64,000 bases of DNA, taken from the NCBI GenBank assembly GCA_028690445.1, contig JAQVBE010000004.1:1-64000 (forward strand), read 5' to 3'. The first letter of the stretch is position 1, and the number at the start of each line of letters is the position of its first letter. The stretch is from Aliarcobacter sp. (GTDB lineage: Bacteria > Campylobacterota > Campylobacteria > Campylobacterales > Arcobacteraceae). The position numbers were made by a program, and so were the translations under genes. The notes under the pieces are model-generated. The model saw only the letters and a list, made by a program, of their open reading frames with translations. It was not told the origin of the DNA and searched no databases. Shown piece after piece: positions 18,629 to 28,084 of this stretch.

Positions 18629-20560
18629 ATTTACATATCCATATCTTCCTGGGTCATTGAATAATATTCTTTCATTATTAACTGTCAAATAAGTTATATC
18701 TTGATAAGTATTTGTTGAAGCATAAGTTTTATCTAATACATTATCCACTCCAAGAGTTAAACCAATATTTTTATGTAATTGATTAGTATATTTTAGATTA
18801 AACACAGCATATCCACCTAATTCTTGCTCTCGTGCTGAACTATCATAACTATCCCATGAATCAACAGCAACAACTTCTGCTGTATATTTTGATTTATTCA
18901 TTTCATAATTTAAAGCTAAATTTCCTTTTAATGGTGGAATTTCTGCTAAATCTTTATCATTTCCAGTGTATTCACCATCTTTTTTACCTCTTTGATATGC
19001 CATTCCATAATCAAGTGAGAAATTTTCTGTCATAAAATAGAATCCACTAATATCTAATCCATATATTTTTGCATCAATATTTTCAAAAGTTCCACTATTG
19101 TAAATATAATCTTTTAACACTGAATAAAATAGTTTTGGTCTAATATTAAATGTTCCAATAGTTTTATCAAAACCTACATCTGCTTCATAATTTTTTGTTT
19201 GCTCTAAATTTGAATTTCCAGCTGTACTATGATAAAGTTCTCTTGCATCTGGAACTCTTGAAGATTTTCCAACCCCTGCAAAATATTTTGTATTTTCATC
19301 AATATTATAAATACCAAAAACATTTGCATTTAATCCAACATATTTTTTATCTTCAGGATTAATCGCTTTACTTGTATCAACATCTGTATAATCGTATCTT
19401 GTTCCAAACTCTAAATCTAACTTGCCAAATGATTTTTCAATTTTTGAGAATATTGCTTTATTTGTAGTATCTGATGATGGAATACTAGGAGTTGCTGTAT
19501 CAACAGCCCTCCAGTTTCTAACACTTGTATCTAATCCAACTGTTACTAAAGAATCTGCAACTTCTATACTATTTTTTACTTTGCTTCCCCAAATAGATGT
19601 TTTCAATCGGCTTACCATTGGGTCCATTGTCATCATTGAAGTTGGTGTCGCTTTTCTATTTCTAAGAGTTGTACTCATTGGATGATCAACATCTGAATAA
19701 TAATAATCTAAATTTAACTCTTTAGAAAGATTTCCTAAATTTCTAGCAGTGTAACCAACTGTATAAATATTTGAATCATCATAATCAGCATCCATTGAAC
19801 CAGTTGGATATAGAATATTATCACTTCTATTTGCTGTGTATGAAAGTTTTATTTCTTGGTCATCATTGATGTTAAATTGACCTTTTGTTAAAAGTGTTTT
19901 TTTCTCAAATGCTTTTTGTTTAGTATTTGAGTATTGATTTGTATATGGAACATTTTTTTCTATCTGTTGTTCAGAAAAATCATTTCCATTTCCATCTTTA
20001 TATTGATCACCCTCTTCTGTTGAAGTTGATACTAAAAGTTTAAATCTATCAGTTCCACCACTAACTGTTGCACTAGCTTTTTTATATCCAAAACTACCAG
20101 CATTTAGATTAATTTCACCATGAACATCTTTTGTTGGTTCTTTTGTTTGTACTTTTACAAGACCACTTAATGTTCCGAAATTTTCAACATCATAAGGACC
20201 TTCAATTACTTTTACGCTTTGAATATTGTTTGTTAATACATGAGAAGTTGCAGGATCCATTCTATTTGGACAAGCTCCGTAGATTTTAGCATCATCAAGT
20301 AAGATATTAATATTATCTTTTTTTTGCCCTCTTAAAATAATATCATTTGCAATTCCACTTCTTCGCACTAATGAAATTGATGGAACATTTTTACTTAAAG
20401 CTTCAGCTAAATCAGCACTTTTAATTTGTTCATCACTTACATCTTTTACTATTTTTGAGTTTGCAGTTTCAACTACACTAATTGTGTCTAAACTTGTAAC
20501 TTCACTTGCATTTAACAAAACAGCTGTTGTTACAAGTGATAAAGAGATAAATCTTTTCAT
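18611..20560 (-). CDS. TonB-dependent outer-membrane receptor, copper-receptor-like
   Basis: A 649-residue TonB-dependent receptor. It has an N-terminal signal peptide (Lys-Arg-Phe, a hydrophobic core, cut near Ala18), a plug domain (about 25-150) with Asp-Ile-Ile-Leu-Arg-Gly, and a beta-barrel ending in Tyr-Ser-Phe, the aromatic C-terminus used for outer-membrane insertion. The plug contains Gly-Ala-Cys-Pro-Asn-Arg-Met-Asp-Pro, a CxxxM pattern found in the OprC/NosA copper-receptor group. A Met-rich stretch near residue 300 (Ser-Met-Met-Thr-Met-Asp-Pro-Met) also suits copper. Copper import or delivery is therefore inferred; another metal remains possible. Single-gene transcript with a 69-base leader/promoter gap shared with no other gene. 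Confidence 0.85.
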   Translation of the reverse strand: MKRFISLSLVTTAVLLNASEVTSLDTISVVETANSKIVKDVSDEQIKSADLAEALSKNVPSISLVRRSGIANDIILRGQKKDNINILLDDAKIYGACPNRMDPATSHVLTNNIQSVKVIEGPYDVENFGTLSGLVKVQTKEPTKDVHGEINLNAGSFGYKKASATVSGGTDRFKLLVSTSTEEGDQYKDGNGNDFSEQQIEKNVPYTNQYSNTKQKAFEKKTLLTKGQFNINDDQEIKLSYTANRSDNILYPTGSMDADYDDSNIYTVGYTARNLGNLSKELNLDYYYSDVDHPMSTTLRNRKATPTSMMTMDPMVSRLKTSIWGSKVKNSIEVADSLVTVGLDTSVRNWRAVDTATPSIPSSDTTNKAIFSKIEKSFGKLDLEFGTRYDYTDVDTSKAINPEDKKYVGLNANVFGIYNIDENTKYFAGVGKSSRVPDARELYHSTAGNSNLEQTKNYEADVGFDKTIGTFNIRPKLFYSVLKDYIYNSGTFENIDAKIYGLDISGFYFMTENFSLDYGMAYQRGKKDGEYTGNDKDLAEIPPLKGNLALNYEMNKSKYTAEVVAVDSWDSYDSSAREQELGGYAVFNLKYTNQLHKNIGLTLGVDNVLDKTYASTNTYQDITYLTVNNERILFNDPGRYGYVNLKYSF

Positions 20561-20629
20561 AAATTTGCCTTGTATTAATAAATTTATGAAAGTATTACAA
20601 AGAGCTGTTAATTTTTTGTTAATTATTGA

Positions 20630-22219
20630 TTAAAAATAATTATTTATATACTCTTTGCACTCGAATTTTTCTTTTTCTACTCTTTTTTCATCCCAAAAAA
20701 GAATTTTTCCCATTTCCTCGCAAACAACAGCTACACAACTTAACGCTAATTTTTTATCTAAAAAACAAAGCCCTATTCTTCTAGCCAAAAAATCTATCGG
20801 CTTTTCTGCAAACTCTTCTTTTATACAATATTCAATTTCAGCTTTTAAATATGGTAAATTAGGATTTATCAACTCGAAATTATCTGTTTCATTTGCTAGA
20901 TTTAAAACTTTTGTACAAGAACTTCCATATATAGTTTTTAAAGAATTTTTTGTTTTTTTTGAAATGGGATAGAAACTCATAAGTTCTTCAAGTTCTTTTA
21001 TATCACCGTCATTTCCAAAAAGTTTATATTTTTTTGTTTCACACTTTTTCCGCTTTTCTAAAAATCTATTTTTTATTAAAAAATCCACTAAATCCTCAGC
21101 CATTTTTCTATAAGTTGTCCATTTTCCACCAGCTATTGAAACTAAATTATTTTTTGATTTTAGAATTATATGTTCTCTCACCATTTGTTCAGTTGAGCTT
21201 TTATCACTTTTTACAAGTGGTCGAATTCCACTCCATGAAGATAAAATATCCTCTTTTGTTAAAGATTTTTCAAAATAATTATTTACCTCTTTTAACAAAT
21301 ATTCTATTTCTTGTTCTTGTGCTTTTGGATTTTCTTCGTAGATAGTTTTATTATCACTTGTTCCTATTAAACAGTAGTTCATATAAGGCAAAATAAAAAT
21401 AACTCTTCCATCACTTGTATTTGGGAGTAAAATTCCCTCATTTGAAGATAAAAAATCCTTTGAAACCACTATGTGAATTCCACTACTTAATGCCAAAATT
21501 TCATTTGTACTTTCATCATCTTTTAACCTTAAATTATCAACATTTGCACCAGTTGCATTTACAACAACCTTTGTTTTTATTTCATATATTTCATTTTGTG
21601 TTTTATCAAAATATTTAACACCTATAATATTATTATTTTCATCATATAAAAATTCATTTACTTCACAATAATTTTTTATTGTTGCCCCATTTCTAGTAGC
21701 TGTTTGTAAAAGTGAGATTAACATTCTTGAATCTAAAAAACTTCCATCATAAAAAGAAATACAAGCTTTTAATTTTTCTTGTTTTATATTTGGAAAACAT
21801 AAAATACTAACAATTTTATTCATAAAAGAGTTTTTGCCTAAACTTTTTTTTCTTGCTATCAATCTATAAATTAGAATTCCCAAATATGTATAAATAAGAT
21901 TTAAATATGAAAATATTGGAATATTAATTTTTATTATTTTTGAGAAACATGAAGCATTTTTTAGAAATATTCCTCTTTCTTTTATACCCTCTTTTACTAA
22001 ATTATATTGAGCTTTATCAAAGTTTTTAATAGCTTTTTCAAGATACCTAACTCCACCATGAACTAATTTTGAACTTTTAGAACTAGCCCCACTTCCAAAA
22101 TCATTTTTTTCGAGTAAAATTACATTATAACCTCTAAGTGTTGCATCCAAAGCAATACCACTTCCAACACAGCCACCACCAATAATCACAATATCATATT
22201 TTTCACTAGACAATTCCAT
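20630..22219 (-). CDS. glpD: FAD-dependent glycerol-3-phosphate dehydrogenase
   Basis: A 529-residue membrane-associated flavoenzyme that oxidises sn-glycerol 3-phosphate to dihydroxyacetone phosphate and passes electrons to quinone. The N-terminal FAD-binding motif is Gly-Gly-Gly-Cys-Val-Gly-Ser-Gly (about 14-21), followed by Leu-Glu-Lys-Asn-Asp-Phe-Gly-Ser-Gly-Ala-Ser and Leu-Val-His-Gly-Gly-Val-Arg-Tyr-Leu. Trp-Ser-Gly-Ile-Arg-Pro-Leu and Gly-Gly-Lys-Trp-Thr-Thr-Tyr-Arg are the later signatures. No glpK or glpF is adjacent, so it may act on G3P from phospholipid turnover. It is divergent from the next gene across an 80-base promoter gap. Confidence 0.9.
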   Translation of the reverse strand: MELSSEKYDIVIIGGGCVGSGIALDATLRGYNVILLEKNDFGSGASSKSSKLVHGGVRYLEKAIKNFDKAQYNLVKEGIKERGIFLKNASCFSKIIKINIPIFSYLNLIYTYLGILIYRLIARKKSLGKNSFMNKIVSILCFPNIKQEKLKACISFYDGSFLDSRMLISLLQTATRNGATIKNYCEVNEFLYDENNNIIGVKYFDKTQNEIYEIKTKVVVNATGANVDNLRLKDDESTNEILALSSGIHIVVSKDFLSSNEGILLPNTSDGRVIFILPYMNYCLIGTSDNKTIYEENPKAQEQEIEYLLKEVNNYFEKSLTKEDILSSWSGIRPLVKSDKSSTEQMVREHIILKSKNNLVSIAGGKWTTYRKMAEDLVDFLIKNRFLEKRKKCETKKYKLFGNDGDIKELEELMSFYPISKKTKNSLKTIYGSSCTKVLNLANETDNFELINPNLPYLKAEIEYCIKEEFAEKPIDFLARRIGLCFLDKKLALSCVAVVCEEMGKILFWDEKRVEKEKFECKEYINNYF

Positions 22220-22270
22220 TATTTCCCTACTTTTCAGGCTTTTTAATAAAAGCTTTTTGTTAAGCTAGGA

Positions 22271-22276
22271 TATAAT
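22271..22276 (+). promoter_or_regulatory. -10 element (TATAAT) for the 22300 gene
   Basis: A consensus TATAAT preceded by TAGGA lies 23 bases ahead of the ATG at 22300. Transcription would start near 22283, leaving a short leader that holds the AAAAGGA ribosome site. The motif is seen; promoter use is inferred. Confidence 0.6.
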
Positions 22277-22299
22277 AAAAACAAACAAAAAGGAATAAA

Positions 22300-22710
22300 A
22301 TGCAAATAATAATTGCAATTGCTGTCTTGATTATTGTCATTACTTTGATACTTTACAGAGTAAATAATCAATTCGAGAAAAGAGAATTTATAATCCTTTT
22401 ATTAATTATCATAATTTCTAGTATTGCCTATGGATTATATGAAAAAAAACAAGAAGAATTTTTCCCAAATTTATTCAAAGAAAAATATGAAAAAGAGAAA
22501 AATATTATCATTGAAAGCTTAAGTGCAGAACTTTTAAATAACAAAGTCGTAACTTCTAAAGATAAATTTATTTACAAATTCACATATATCATAAAAAAAG
22601 AAAACCAAGAATTTTTATGTACAACATCAGATGTTGAAATAGATAAAATAGAAAGCAATTTCATATTTAAGAATTTTATGGATTTAAAAGAAGAGTGTAG
22701 AGTAAAATAG
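22300..22710 (+). CDS. small membrane protein of unknown function
   Basis: A 136-residue protein with two N-terminal membrane segments (about 2-20 and 28-46) and a soluble, Lys/Glu-rich C-terminal domain of about 85 residues. That domain contains one Cys near residue 108 (Phe-Leu-Cys-Thr-Thr) and another near the end (Glu-Glu-Cys-Arg). I recognise no family. Its own TATAAT promoter and a 3' terminator mark it as a single-gene transcript, divergent from glpD and convergent with nth. Confidence 0.65.
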   Translation: MQIIIAIAVLIIVITLILYRVNNQFEKREFIILLLIIIISSIAYGLYEKKQEEFFPNLFKEKYEKEKNIIIESLSAELLNNKVVTSKDKFIYKFTYIIKKENQEFLCTTSDVEIDKIESNFIFKNFMDLKEECRVK

Positions 22711-22720
22711 CTCTTCTTTT
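22686..22720. terminator. bidirectional terminator between 22300 gene and nth
   Basis: Perfect 10-bp inverted repeat 22686-22695 (AAAAGAAGAG) and 22711-22720 (CTCTTCTTTT) with a 15-nt loop. It ends in T-runs on both strands, placed between the convergent stop codons. Confidence 0.7.
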
Positions 22721-22727
22721 CTAAAAT

Positions 22728-23375
22728 TTACACAGGTTTAAAAGATTGTTTAGTTTTGCAAACCTGTGGAAACAAACAGTTATCACAATCAGGTTTAACT
22801 GCTTTACAAATGTATCTTCCAAATAAAACCATGGCTTGATGAAAAATATGCAAATCATGCCCTTTTAGTTTTTTAACTAAATCTGCTTCTGTTATATCCA
22901 CTGTTTTTCCATCACTAAGCCCCAATCTGTGTGAAACTCTAAAAACATGAGTATCAACAGCCATTAGATTTGCTTGTTCAAATTCAATCATAAAAACATT
23001 TGCTGTTTTATTTCCAACACCTGCAAGCTTCATAAGTTTCTTTTGGTCATGTGGAATTTCACCTTCATAATCCATAAGTACACTTTGAGCCATTTTGATG
23101 ATATTTTTTGATTTGTTATTAAAAAATGAACATGTGTTTAACAAAGCTTTCAGATCTTCCAAATCTGCAACTGCAAGTTCTTTCACGCTTGGATATTTCT
23201 CAAAAAGTGCTGGAGTTATGATGTTTACTCTTTTATCCGTACATTGAGCTGATAGAATAATCGCTATTAATAACTCATAATCATTTCTATAATTTAGCTC
23301 AGTAACTGCATCACTATAATTTTCTATGAAGGCTTGTTTAATTATCTCAATATCAAGTTTTGTTGCTTTTTTCAT
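22728..23375 (-). CDS. nth: endonuclease III
   Basis: A 215-residue DNA glycosylase/AP lyase that removes oxidised pyrimidines. The helix-hairpin-helix (Leu-Ala-Gly-Val-Gly-Asn-Lys-Thr-Ala) carries the catalytic Lys near residue 120, and the catalytic Asp is in Val-Asp-Thr-His-Val. The 4Fe-4S ligands follow a Cys-X6-Cys-X2-Cys-X5-Cys pattern at the C-terminus. Its ATG immediately follows the uvrB stop (TAG-ATG), so the two repair genes are translationally coupled. It is the last gene of the greA-argC-MPE-uvrB-nth operon. Confidence 0.96.
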   Translation of the reverse strand: MKKATKLDIEIIKQAFIENYSDAVTELNYRNDYELLIAIILSAQCTDKRVNIITPALFEKYPSVKELAVADLEDLKALLNTCSFFNNKSKNIIKMAQSVLMDYEGEIPHDQKKLMKLAGVGNKTANVFMIEFEQANLMAVDTHVFRVSHRLGLSDGKTVDITEADLVKKLKGHDLHIFHQAMVLFGRYICKAVKPDCDNCLFPQVCKTKQSFKPV

Positions 23376-25349
23376 CTATATCTCTTTAATTTTTGCTATT
23401 TCATCTCGAAGTCTGATTGCTTCTTCAAAATTTAAGTCTTGAGCTGCTTTTTTCATTCTGCTATTTAACTCAATAAGTATTTTCTTTCTTTCAGATGCTG
23501 GCATTTTTTCAAGTTTTTGTTTTTTCCATGCTACATCATCATACTCTTCAAGTTTTAGATTTTGGTCTAGTTTTCTTTTTGTTGATTTCGGTGTGATTCC
23601 ATGTAATTTGTTATGATCTTCTTGGATCTTTCTTCTTCTATTTGTTTCATCTATTGCAAATTGCATTGATGCTGTGATTTTTTTTGCAAATAAAATAACT
23701 CTTCCATTTTCATTTCTTGCTGCTCTTCCAATTGTTTGAATAAGTGAAGTTTTGCTTCTTAAAAAACCTTCTTTATCTGCATCAAGAATTGCCACAAGTG
23801 ACGTTTCTGGAATATCCAAACCTTCTCTTAAAAGATTTATCCCTATAAGCACATCAAAAGTTCCAAGTCTTAACTCTCTAATGATTTGATTTCGCTCAAT
23901 TGCATCAATCTCAGAGTGCATATATTTAACCTTCATTCCTAAATCTGCATAATAACTTGCTAATTCTTCTGCCATTTTCTTAGTTAAAACGGTTACTAAA
24001 ACTCTTTCATTTTTAGCAACAACTTTTTTTATTTCATCATGAAGTTTTTCAACTTGAAATTCACTATCCACAATATCAATAATTGGGTCAAGAAGTCCAG
24101 TTGGTCGAATAATTTGCTCAGCTACAACTGAACTCATTTCAAGCTCAAGTGGGTTTGGTGTTGCACTTACGAAAACATAATGTGGAGCTTTTTTTATAAA
24201 TTCATCAAATTTTAAAGGTCTATTATCAAGTGCACTTGGAAGTCTAAATCCATAATCAACTAAAACCTCTTTTCTACTTCTATCAGCTGCGTGCATTCCT
24301 CTAAATTGAGAAAGTGAAACATGTGATTCATCAACTACAAGTAAAAAATCTCTATCCATTTGTTCAAAATAGTTTAGAAGAGAATAAGGTGTTTCACCTG
24401 GTTTTTGACCAGTTAAATGACTTGCGTAATTTTCAATTCCTTTACACATTCCAGTTCCTTCGATCATCTCTAAATCAAACTCAACTCTTTGTTTTAGTCT
24501 TTGATACTCTACTAGTTTTTGCTCTTTTGTATAATAATCTAATCTATCATCAAGTTCTTCTTCTATTCTTTTTACTGCAGTTGCTAATTTATCATTTGAG
24601 ACAACAAAAGGATTTACTGAATAAATAATAACTTCATCTAAATCTTTTGATTTATTGTTTGTTAAATATTCTCTTTTTGAAATAGACTCAACCTCATCAC
24701 CAAAAAACTCAACTCTTATAAATTCATCTTCAAAGTAAGCAGGAAAAATATCGATAACATCTCCATTTACTCTAAAGTCTGATCTATCAAAAAACTTATC
24801 ATTTCTTTTGTAACCCATTTCCACAAGTTTTATTAAAAATGCTTTTTGAGAGTATTCAAATCCAACTTCAACCCTTTGAACCATAGCTTTGTATTCCTCA
24901 GGATTTCCCAAACCATAGTTTGCAGAAACAGAAGCAATTACAATAACATCATCAAAAGATAAAAGTGAAGCTGTAGTACTTAGTCGCAGTCTTTCCAACT
25001 CTTCATTAATTGAGCTATCTTTTTCAATAAATAAATCACTTCTTGGAATATAAGCTTCAGGTTGATAATAATCATAGTATGAAATGAAATATTCCACATG
25101 ATTGTTTGGAAAAAATTGTCTAAACTCTGAATATAACTGAGCTGCTAAAGTTTTATTATGAGTCATTATTAAAGTTGGTTTTTGAGTTGCCTCAATCACT
25201 TTTGCTATTGTATAAGTTTTTCCAGAACCCGTAACTCCTAAAAGAGTATTGTATTGGTTTCCAGCTTTTATAGAATCACTTAAGGCTTTTATAGCAACTG
25301 GTTGATCTCCTGCTGGTTCGTAATCACTTACTACTTCAAACTTTGCGAT
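23376..25349 (-). CDS. uvrB: excinuclease ABC subunit B, apparent ATC start
   Basis: DNA-damage verification ATPase of nucleotide excision repair that partners UvrA and UvrC. From the ATC at 25349 the protein is 657 residues, the usual length in this phylum. It starts (Met)-[16 protein letters not shown], the standard N-terminus. Walker A (Gly-Val-Thr-Gly-Ser-Gly-Lys-Thr) follows at about residue 38. The first conventional start (GTG at 25199) lies after Walker A and would give a dead enzyme. An in-frame TAA at 25353-25355 blocks any further upstream start. AAAGGA lies six bases before this ATC. The C-terminal UVR motif is present. Coupled to nth downstream. Confidence 0.9.
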   Translation of the reverse strand: MAKFEVVSDYEPAGDQPVAIKALSDSIKAGNQYNTLLGVTGSGKTYTIAKVIEATQKPTLIMTHNKTLAAQLYSEFRQFFPNNHVEYFISYYDYYQPEAYIPRSDLFIEKDSSINEELERLRLSTTASLLSFDDVIVIASVSANYGLGNPEEYKAMVQRVEVGFEYSQKAFLIKLVEMGYKRNDKFFDRSDFRVNGDVIDIFPAYFEDEFIRVEFFGDEVESISKREYLTNNKSKDLDEVIIYSVNPFVVSNDKLATAVKRIEEELDDRLDYYTKEQKLVEYQRLKQRVEFDLEMIEGTGMCKGIENYASHLTGQKPGETPYSLLNYFEQMDRDFLLVVDESHVSLSQFRGMHAADRSRKEVLVDYGFRLPSALDNRPLKFDEFIKKAPHYVFVSATPNPLELEMSSVVAEQIIRPTGLLDPIIDIVDSEFQVEKLHDEIKKVVAKNERVLVTVLTKKMAEELASYYADLGMKVKYMHSEIDAIERNQIIRELRLGTFDVLIGINLLREGLDIPETSLVAILDADKEGFLRSKTSLIQTIGRAARNENGRVILFAKKITASMQFAIDETNRRRKIQEDHNKLHGITPKSTKRKLDQNLKLEEYDDVAWKKQKLEKMPASERKKILIELNSRMKKAAQDLNFEEAIRLRDEIAKIKEI

Positions 25350-25352
25350 GAT

Positions 25353-25883
25353 TTATCCTTTTTGATTTTTCAATATATTAAATAAAATAATAGAAACTTC
25401 TCTTGCTGTCCAAAGAATCTCTTTACTTAATTCATCCCTATTTTTTTCTGCATTAACATGATTTATATATTTTCTAAAAATCTTTTGCATCTCATTTTCT
25501 TTTAGTTCATTACTCAAATTCAAAATCATACTATTAAATATTTTTGCATCGTAAGGAAGAATAAACTCTTTATATACTTTTAAAAATTGAATCAAAATAG
25601 ATACTTGCCATGAATGCCATTCAATTTTATCTAAAACACTTACGGGTTTATTTACATAATCTAAAGCTATGAAAGAATCTGTAATTATTTTACAAGCTTG
25701 AAATAAAGAATAAGAGTTCATCTGTTCTATTTTTTTTGGAAGTATTAAATCATTTATTTTTATTTTTGAATTAGTAATATTTTTATTACTCTTTTTATTT
25801 TTTTTACTACTAATTGATGTAGGAATTAAAATAACAACAATTAATAAAACAACTAAGCCTATGAGCAAAAACATCATATTCAT
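25353..25883 (-). CDS. single-pass membrane protein of unknown function
   Basis: A 176-residue protein with one N-terminal membrane segment (about 3-20, Leu/Val/Ile-rich), a Lys/Asn/Ser-rich linker (about 25-45), and a helical C-terminal domain containing several Trp residues (Glu-Trp-His-Ser-Trp). I do not recognise the family. A longer frame reaches 25940, but the ATG at 25883 is chosen because GGAGAAG lies just upstream and it overlaps the metallophosphoesterase stop by 4 bases (ATGA). Its TAA is followed directly, in the same frame, by the uvrB coding sequence. Confidence 0.7.
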   Translation of the reverse strand: MNMMFLLIGLVVLLIVVILIPTSISSKKNKKSNKNITNSKIKINDLILPKKIEQMNSYSLFQACKIITDSFIALDYVNKPVSVLDKIEWHSWQVSILIQFLKVYKEFILPYDAKIFNSMILNLSNELKENEMQKIFRKYINHVNAEKNRDELSKEILWTAREVSIILFNILKNQKG

Positions 25884-26578
25884 ATTTCTTCTCCATAAAA
25901 CCCTGATTTTGAGATTTTCATATATTTTTTCTGGCAACATAAAGATGGAATATTTATATACTTTTTATTATCAAAAATATATTCAACACCTTGATGATAA
26001 TGCCCTTCAATTACAATATCTGTATTATAATTTTCTAATCTTCTTTTTACAATATGTTCAAAATTATTCATTTTGTGGCAAATATTTTTACTTAATAATG
26101 CATTTTCTATTTTTTTTGAAATAAAATAATTTACATCCAGAAAATTCATAACTTTTAAAAAAACAGTGTTTCTTATAAACTTACAATACAAATTATATTT
26201 CCAATTTATAAAATTATCTCCATGTGAAATAGCAACAGTTTTTTCTTCAAACTCTGCTAATAATGGTTGGTTTTCTCTTTTTATTACTTGTATATTAGCA
26301 AAAAGATTTTTTAGATTATAATCATGATTTCCCTCTAAATAAATAATCTCTATTTCATTTGATAATTCATTTAAAAGATTTATAACCTCACTATTTTGTT
26401 GTACAAAATATCTACTTTCACCTGAAATAAAATCTATCATATCACCCATAAGAAAAAGTTGAGAAGTAAGTATTTTTTTACTTTCAACTTTTTTTAAAAA
26501 TGTTAATAATTCTTGGTTTTTATTATTAAAATGTGAATCAGCTACAAAAATAGCATCTGGTTTTATACTAAGGAACAT
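25880..26578 (-). CDS. calcineurin-like metallophosphoesterase, LpxH-like
   Basis: A 232-residue two-metal phosphoesterase. All motif blocks are present: Ala-Asp-Ser-His (D-x-H) at about 13-16, Gly-Asp-Met-Ile-Asp at about 45, Gly-Asn-His-Asp near 85, Ser-His-Gly-Asp near 118, and Gly-His-Tyr-His near 197. The layout resembles UDP-2,3-diacylglucosamine pyrophosphatase (LpxH) of lipid A synthesis, which is the most likely role, but another phosphodiester substrate cannot be excluded. It overlaps argC by 11 bases and the next gene by 4. It has no clear ribosome site of its own, so translational coupling to argC is likely. Confidence 0.75.
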   Translation of the reverse strand: MFLSIKPDAIFVADSHFNNKNQELLTFLKKVESKKILTSQLFLMGDMIDFISGESRYFVQQNSEVINLLNELSNEIEIIYLEGNHDYNLKNLFANIQVIKRENQPLLAEFEEKTVAISHGDNFINWKYNLYCKFIRNTVFLKVMNFLDVNYFISKKIENALLSKNICHKMNNFEHIVKRRLENYNTDIVIEGHYHQGVEYIFDNKKYINIPSLCCQKKYMKISKSGFYGEEI

Positions 26579-27572
26579 AGGCTATTTTAGGAATTCCCTC
26601 ATGTTCTTCATATCCACAAATAATATTTGCATTTACAACAGCTTGAGAAGAAGCTCCTCTTAGAAGATTATCAATAGCAGAACTAACAAAAAGTGCTTTA
26701 CCGTTTTTAGCTACAAATAAATCACAAAAGTTTGTTCCAGCAACTGATTTTACATCAACTGGTTTGTTTCTTAGTCTAATAAATTCACTATCTTTATATG
26801 CACTATTTAAAACTTCATTTACATCAATATCATCTTTTAATGTTGCAAACACTGATACTAACATTCCACGAGTAAGTGGCAATAAATGAGGTACAAAATT
26901 TATAGAAACATCTTTACCTTTTAAAATCTTCACTTTTTCATGAATCTCAGGCATATGTCTATGTTTAAATGGATTATAAGCGTGAACATTATCATTTATT
27001 TGACAATAATGCGTTGTTTCACTAGGATTTTTTCCAGCTCCACTAACACCTGATTTTGCATCAATAAAAATAGGAACATCTGTATCGATATAGTCAATAA
27101 AAGGTAATAGTGCCAAAAGAGAAGCTGTTGGATAACAACCTGGATTTGCAATTAATTTTGCATTTCTGATTTCATTTCTAAAATATTCAGGCAATCCATA
27201 AACAGCATCTTTTATATGTCCTTTATCTAAGTGTTCACAATAATGTTTTTCATAAGTTTCAAGCTCAAGTCTATAATCAGCACTTAAATCAATAACTTTT
27301 ACACCTAAATCTAAAAGCTCTTTTGCAAATGACATAGCTGTTTTATGGGGAAGTGCTAAAAAGGCTAGTCCAGCTACTTTTGCAACGGTAGAAGCATCTG
27401 CTAAACTTACATCCATATTTATTACATTTTTTAAACATGGATGTAAATCTTGAACATTCATTTCACCACTTGAATTTGCAATATATGCAATATTGAATTT
27501 AGGATGATTTATTAAAATCTTTATTAATTCTAAACCAGTATAACCACTAGCACCAATAATCGCCACATTCAT
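26568..27572 (-). CDS. argC: N-acetyl-gamma-glutamyl-phosphate reductase
   Basis: A 334-residue NADPH-dependent reductase of arginine synthesis acting on N-acetylglutamyl phosphate. It starts Met-Asn-Val-Ala-Ile-Ile-Gly-Ala-Ser-Gly-Tyr-Thr-Gly, the Rossmann opening. It carries the catalytic Cys in Asn-Pro-Gly-Cys-Tyr-Pro-Thr and a Gly-Val-Ser-Gly-Ala-Gly segment. A longer frame reaches 27596, but the ATG at 27572 is chosen on homology and because it overlaps the greA stop as ATGA. argH lies 2.2 kb away in a separate unit, so the arginine genes are scattered. Confidence 0.93.
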   Translation of the reverse strand: MNVAIIGASGYTGLELIKILINHPKFNIAYIANSSGEMNVQDLHPCLKNVINMDVSLADASTVAKVAGLAFLALPHKTAMSFAKELLDLGVKVIDLSADYRLELETYEKHYCEHLDKGHIKDAVYGLPEYFRNEIRNAKLIANPGCYPTASLLALLPFIDYIDTDVPIFIDAKSGVSGAGKNPSETTHYCQINDNVHAYNPFKHRHMPEIHEKVKILKGKDVSINFVPHLLPLTRGMLVSVFATLKDDIDVNEVLNSAYKDSEFIRLRNKPVDVKSVAGTNFCDLFVAKNGKALFVSSAIDNLLRGASSQAVVNANIICGYEEHEGIPKIAYVP

Positions 27573-28057
27573 TGTAAAATAATTTCCTTGTAGCATACAC
27601 CTAAAACTTCAAAAGTTCTAACTCCACCTGGAAGTGTAGCTTTTACTTCATCGCCCTCTTCTTTTCCCATTAGTTGTTTTGCAAGTGGAGAATTAAACGA
27701 AATCATTCCTTTTTCAGCATTTGATTCAACTCCACCAACAATCATGTAAGTAAGCTCTTCATCAGTATTTGAATCAACTAAAGAAACAGTTGAGCCAAAA
27801 CTTACTTTATTATGAGGAAGAGTTGATGGATCAATTATTACAGCTTTTGAAATAACTGCATTTAATTCAGCTATTTGAAAATCAATTAGTTTTAATTTAT
27901 CTTTAGCAGAGTGATATTCAGCATTTTCTTTTAAGTCTCCTAATTGTCTAGCTTCTTCAAGTGCGATTACAGTTTCAGGTCTTTCTGATTTTTTCAAAAA
28001 GTCTAAATCTCCCGTAATTTTGTTATACCCAGCTAGTGTCATTGGTTCTTTATCCAT
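27569..28057 (-). CDS. greA: transcription elongation factor GreA
   Basis: A 162-residue GreA that stimulates cleavage of backtracked RNA in the RNA polymerase secondary channel. The N-terminal coiled coil includes the acidic tip Gly-Asp-Leu-Lys-Glu-Asn-Ala-Glu-Tyr, and the C-terminal FKBP-like domain contains Ser-Pro-Leu-Ala. A TTG further upstream is possible; the ATG at 28057 is chosen because GGAG lies six bases before it. First gene of a six-gene minus-strand operon ending in uvrB and nth; its stop overlaps argC by 4 bases. Confidence 0.94.
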   Translation of the reverse strand: MDKEPMTLAGYNKITGDLDFLKKSERPETVIALEEARQLGDLKENAEYHSAKDKLKLIDFQIAELNAVISKAVIIDPSTLPHNKVSFGSTVSLVDSNTDEELTYMIVGGVESNAEKGMISFNSPLAKQLMGKEEGDEVKATLPGGVRTFEVLGVCYKEIILQ

Positions 28058-28084
28058 GAACATCTCCAATAAATTAATTTATGT

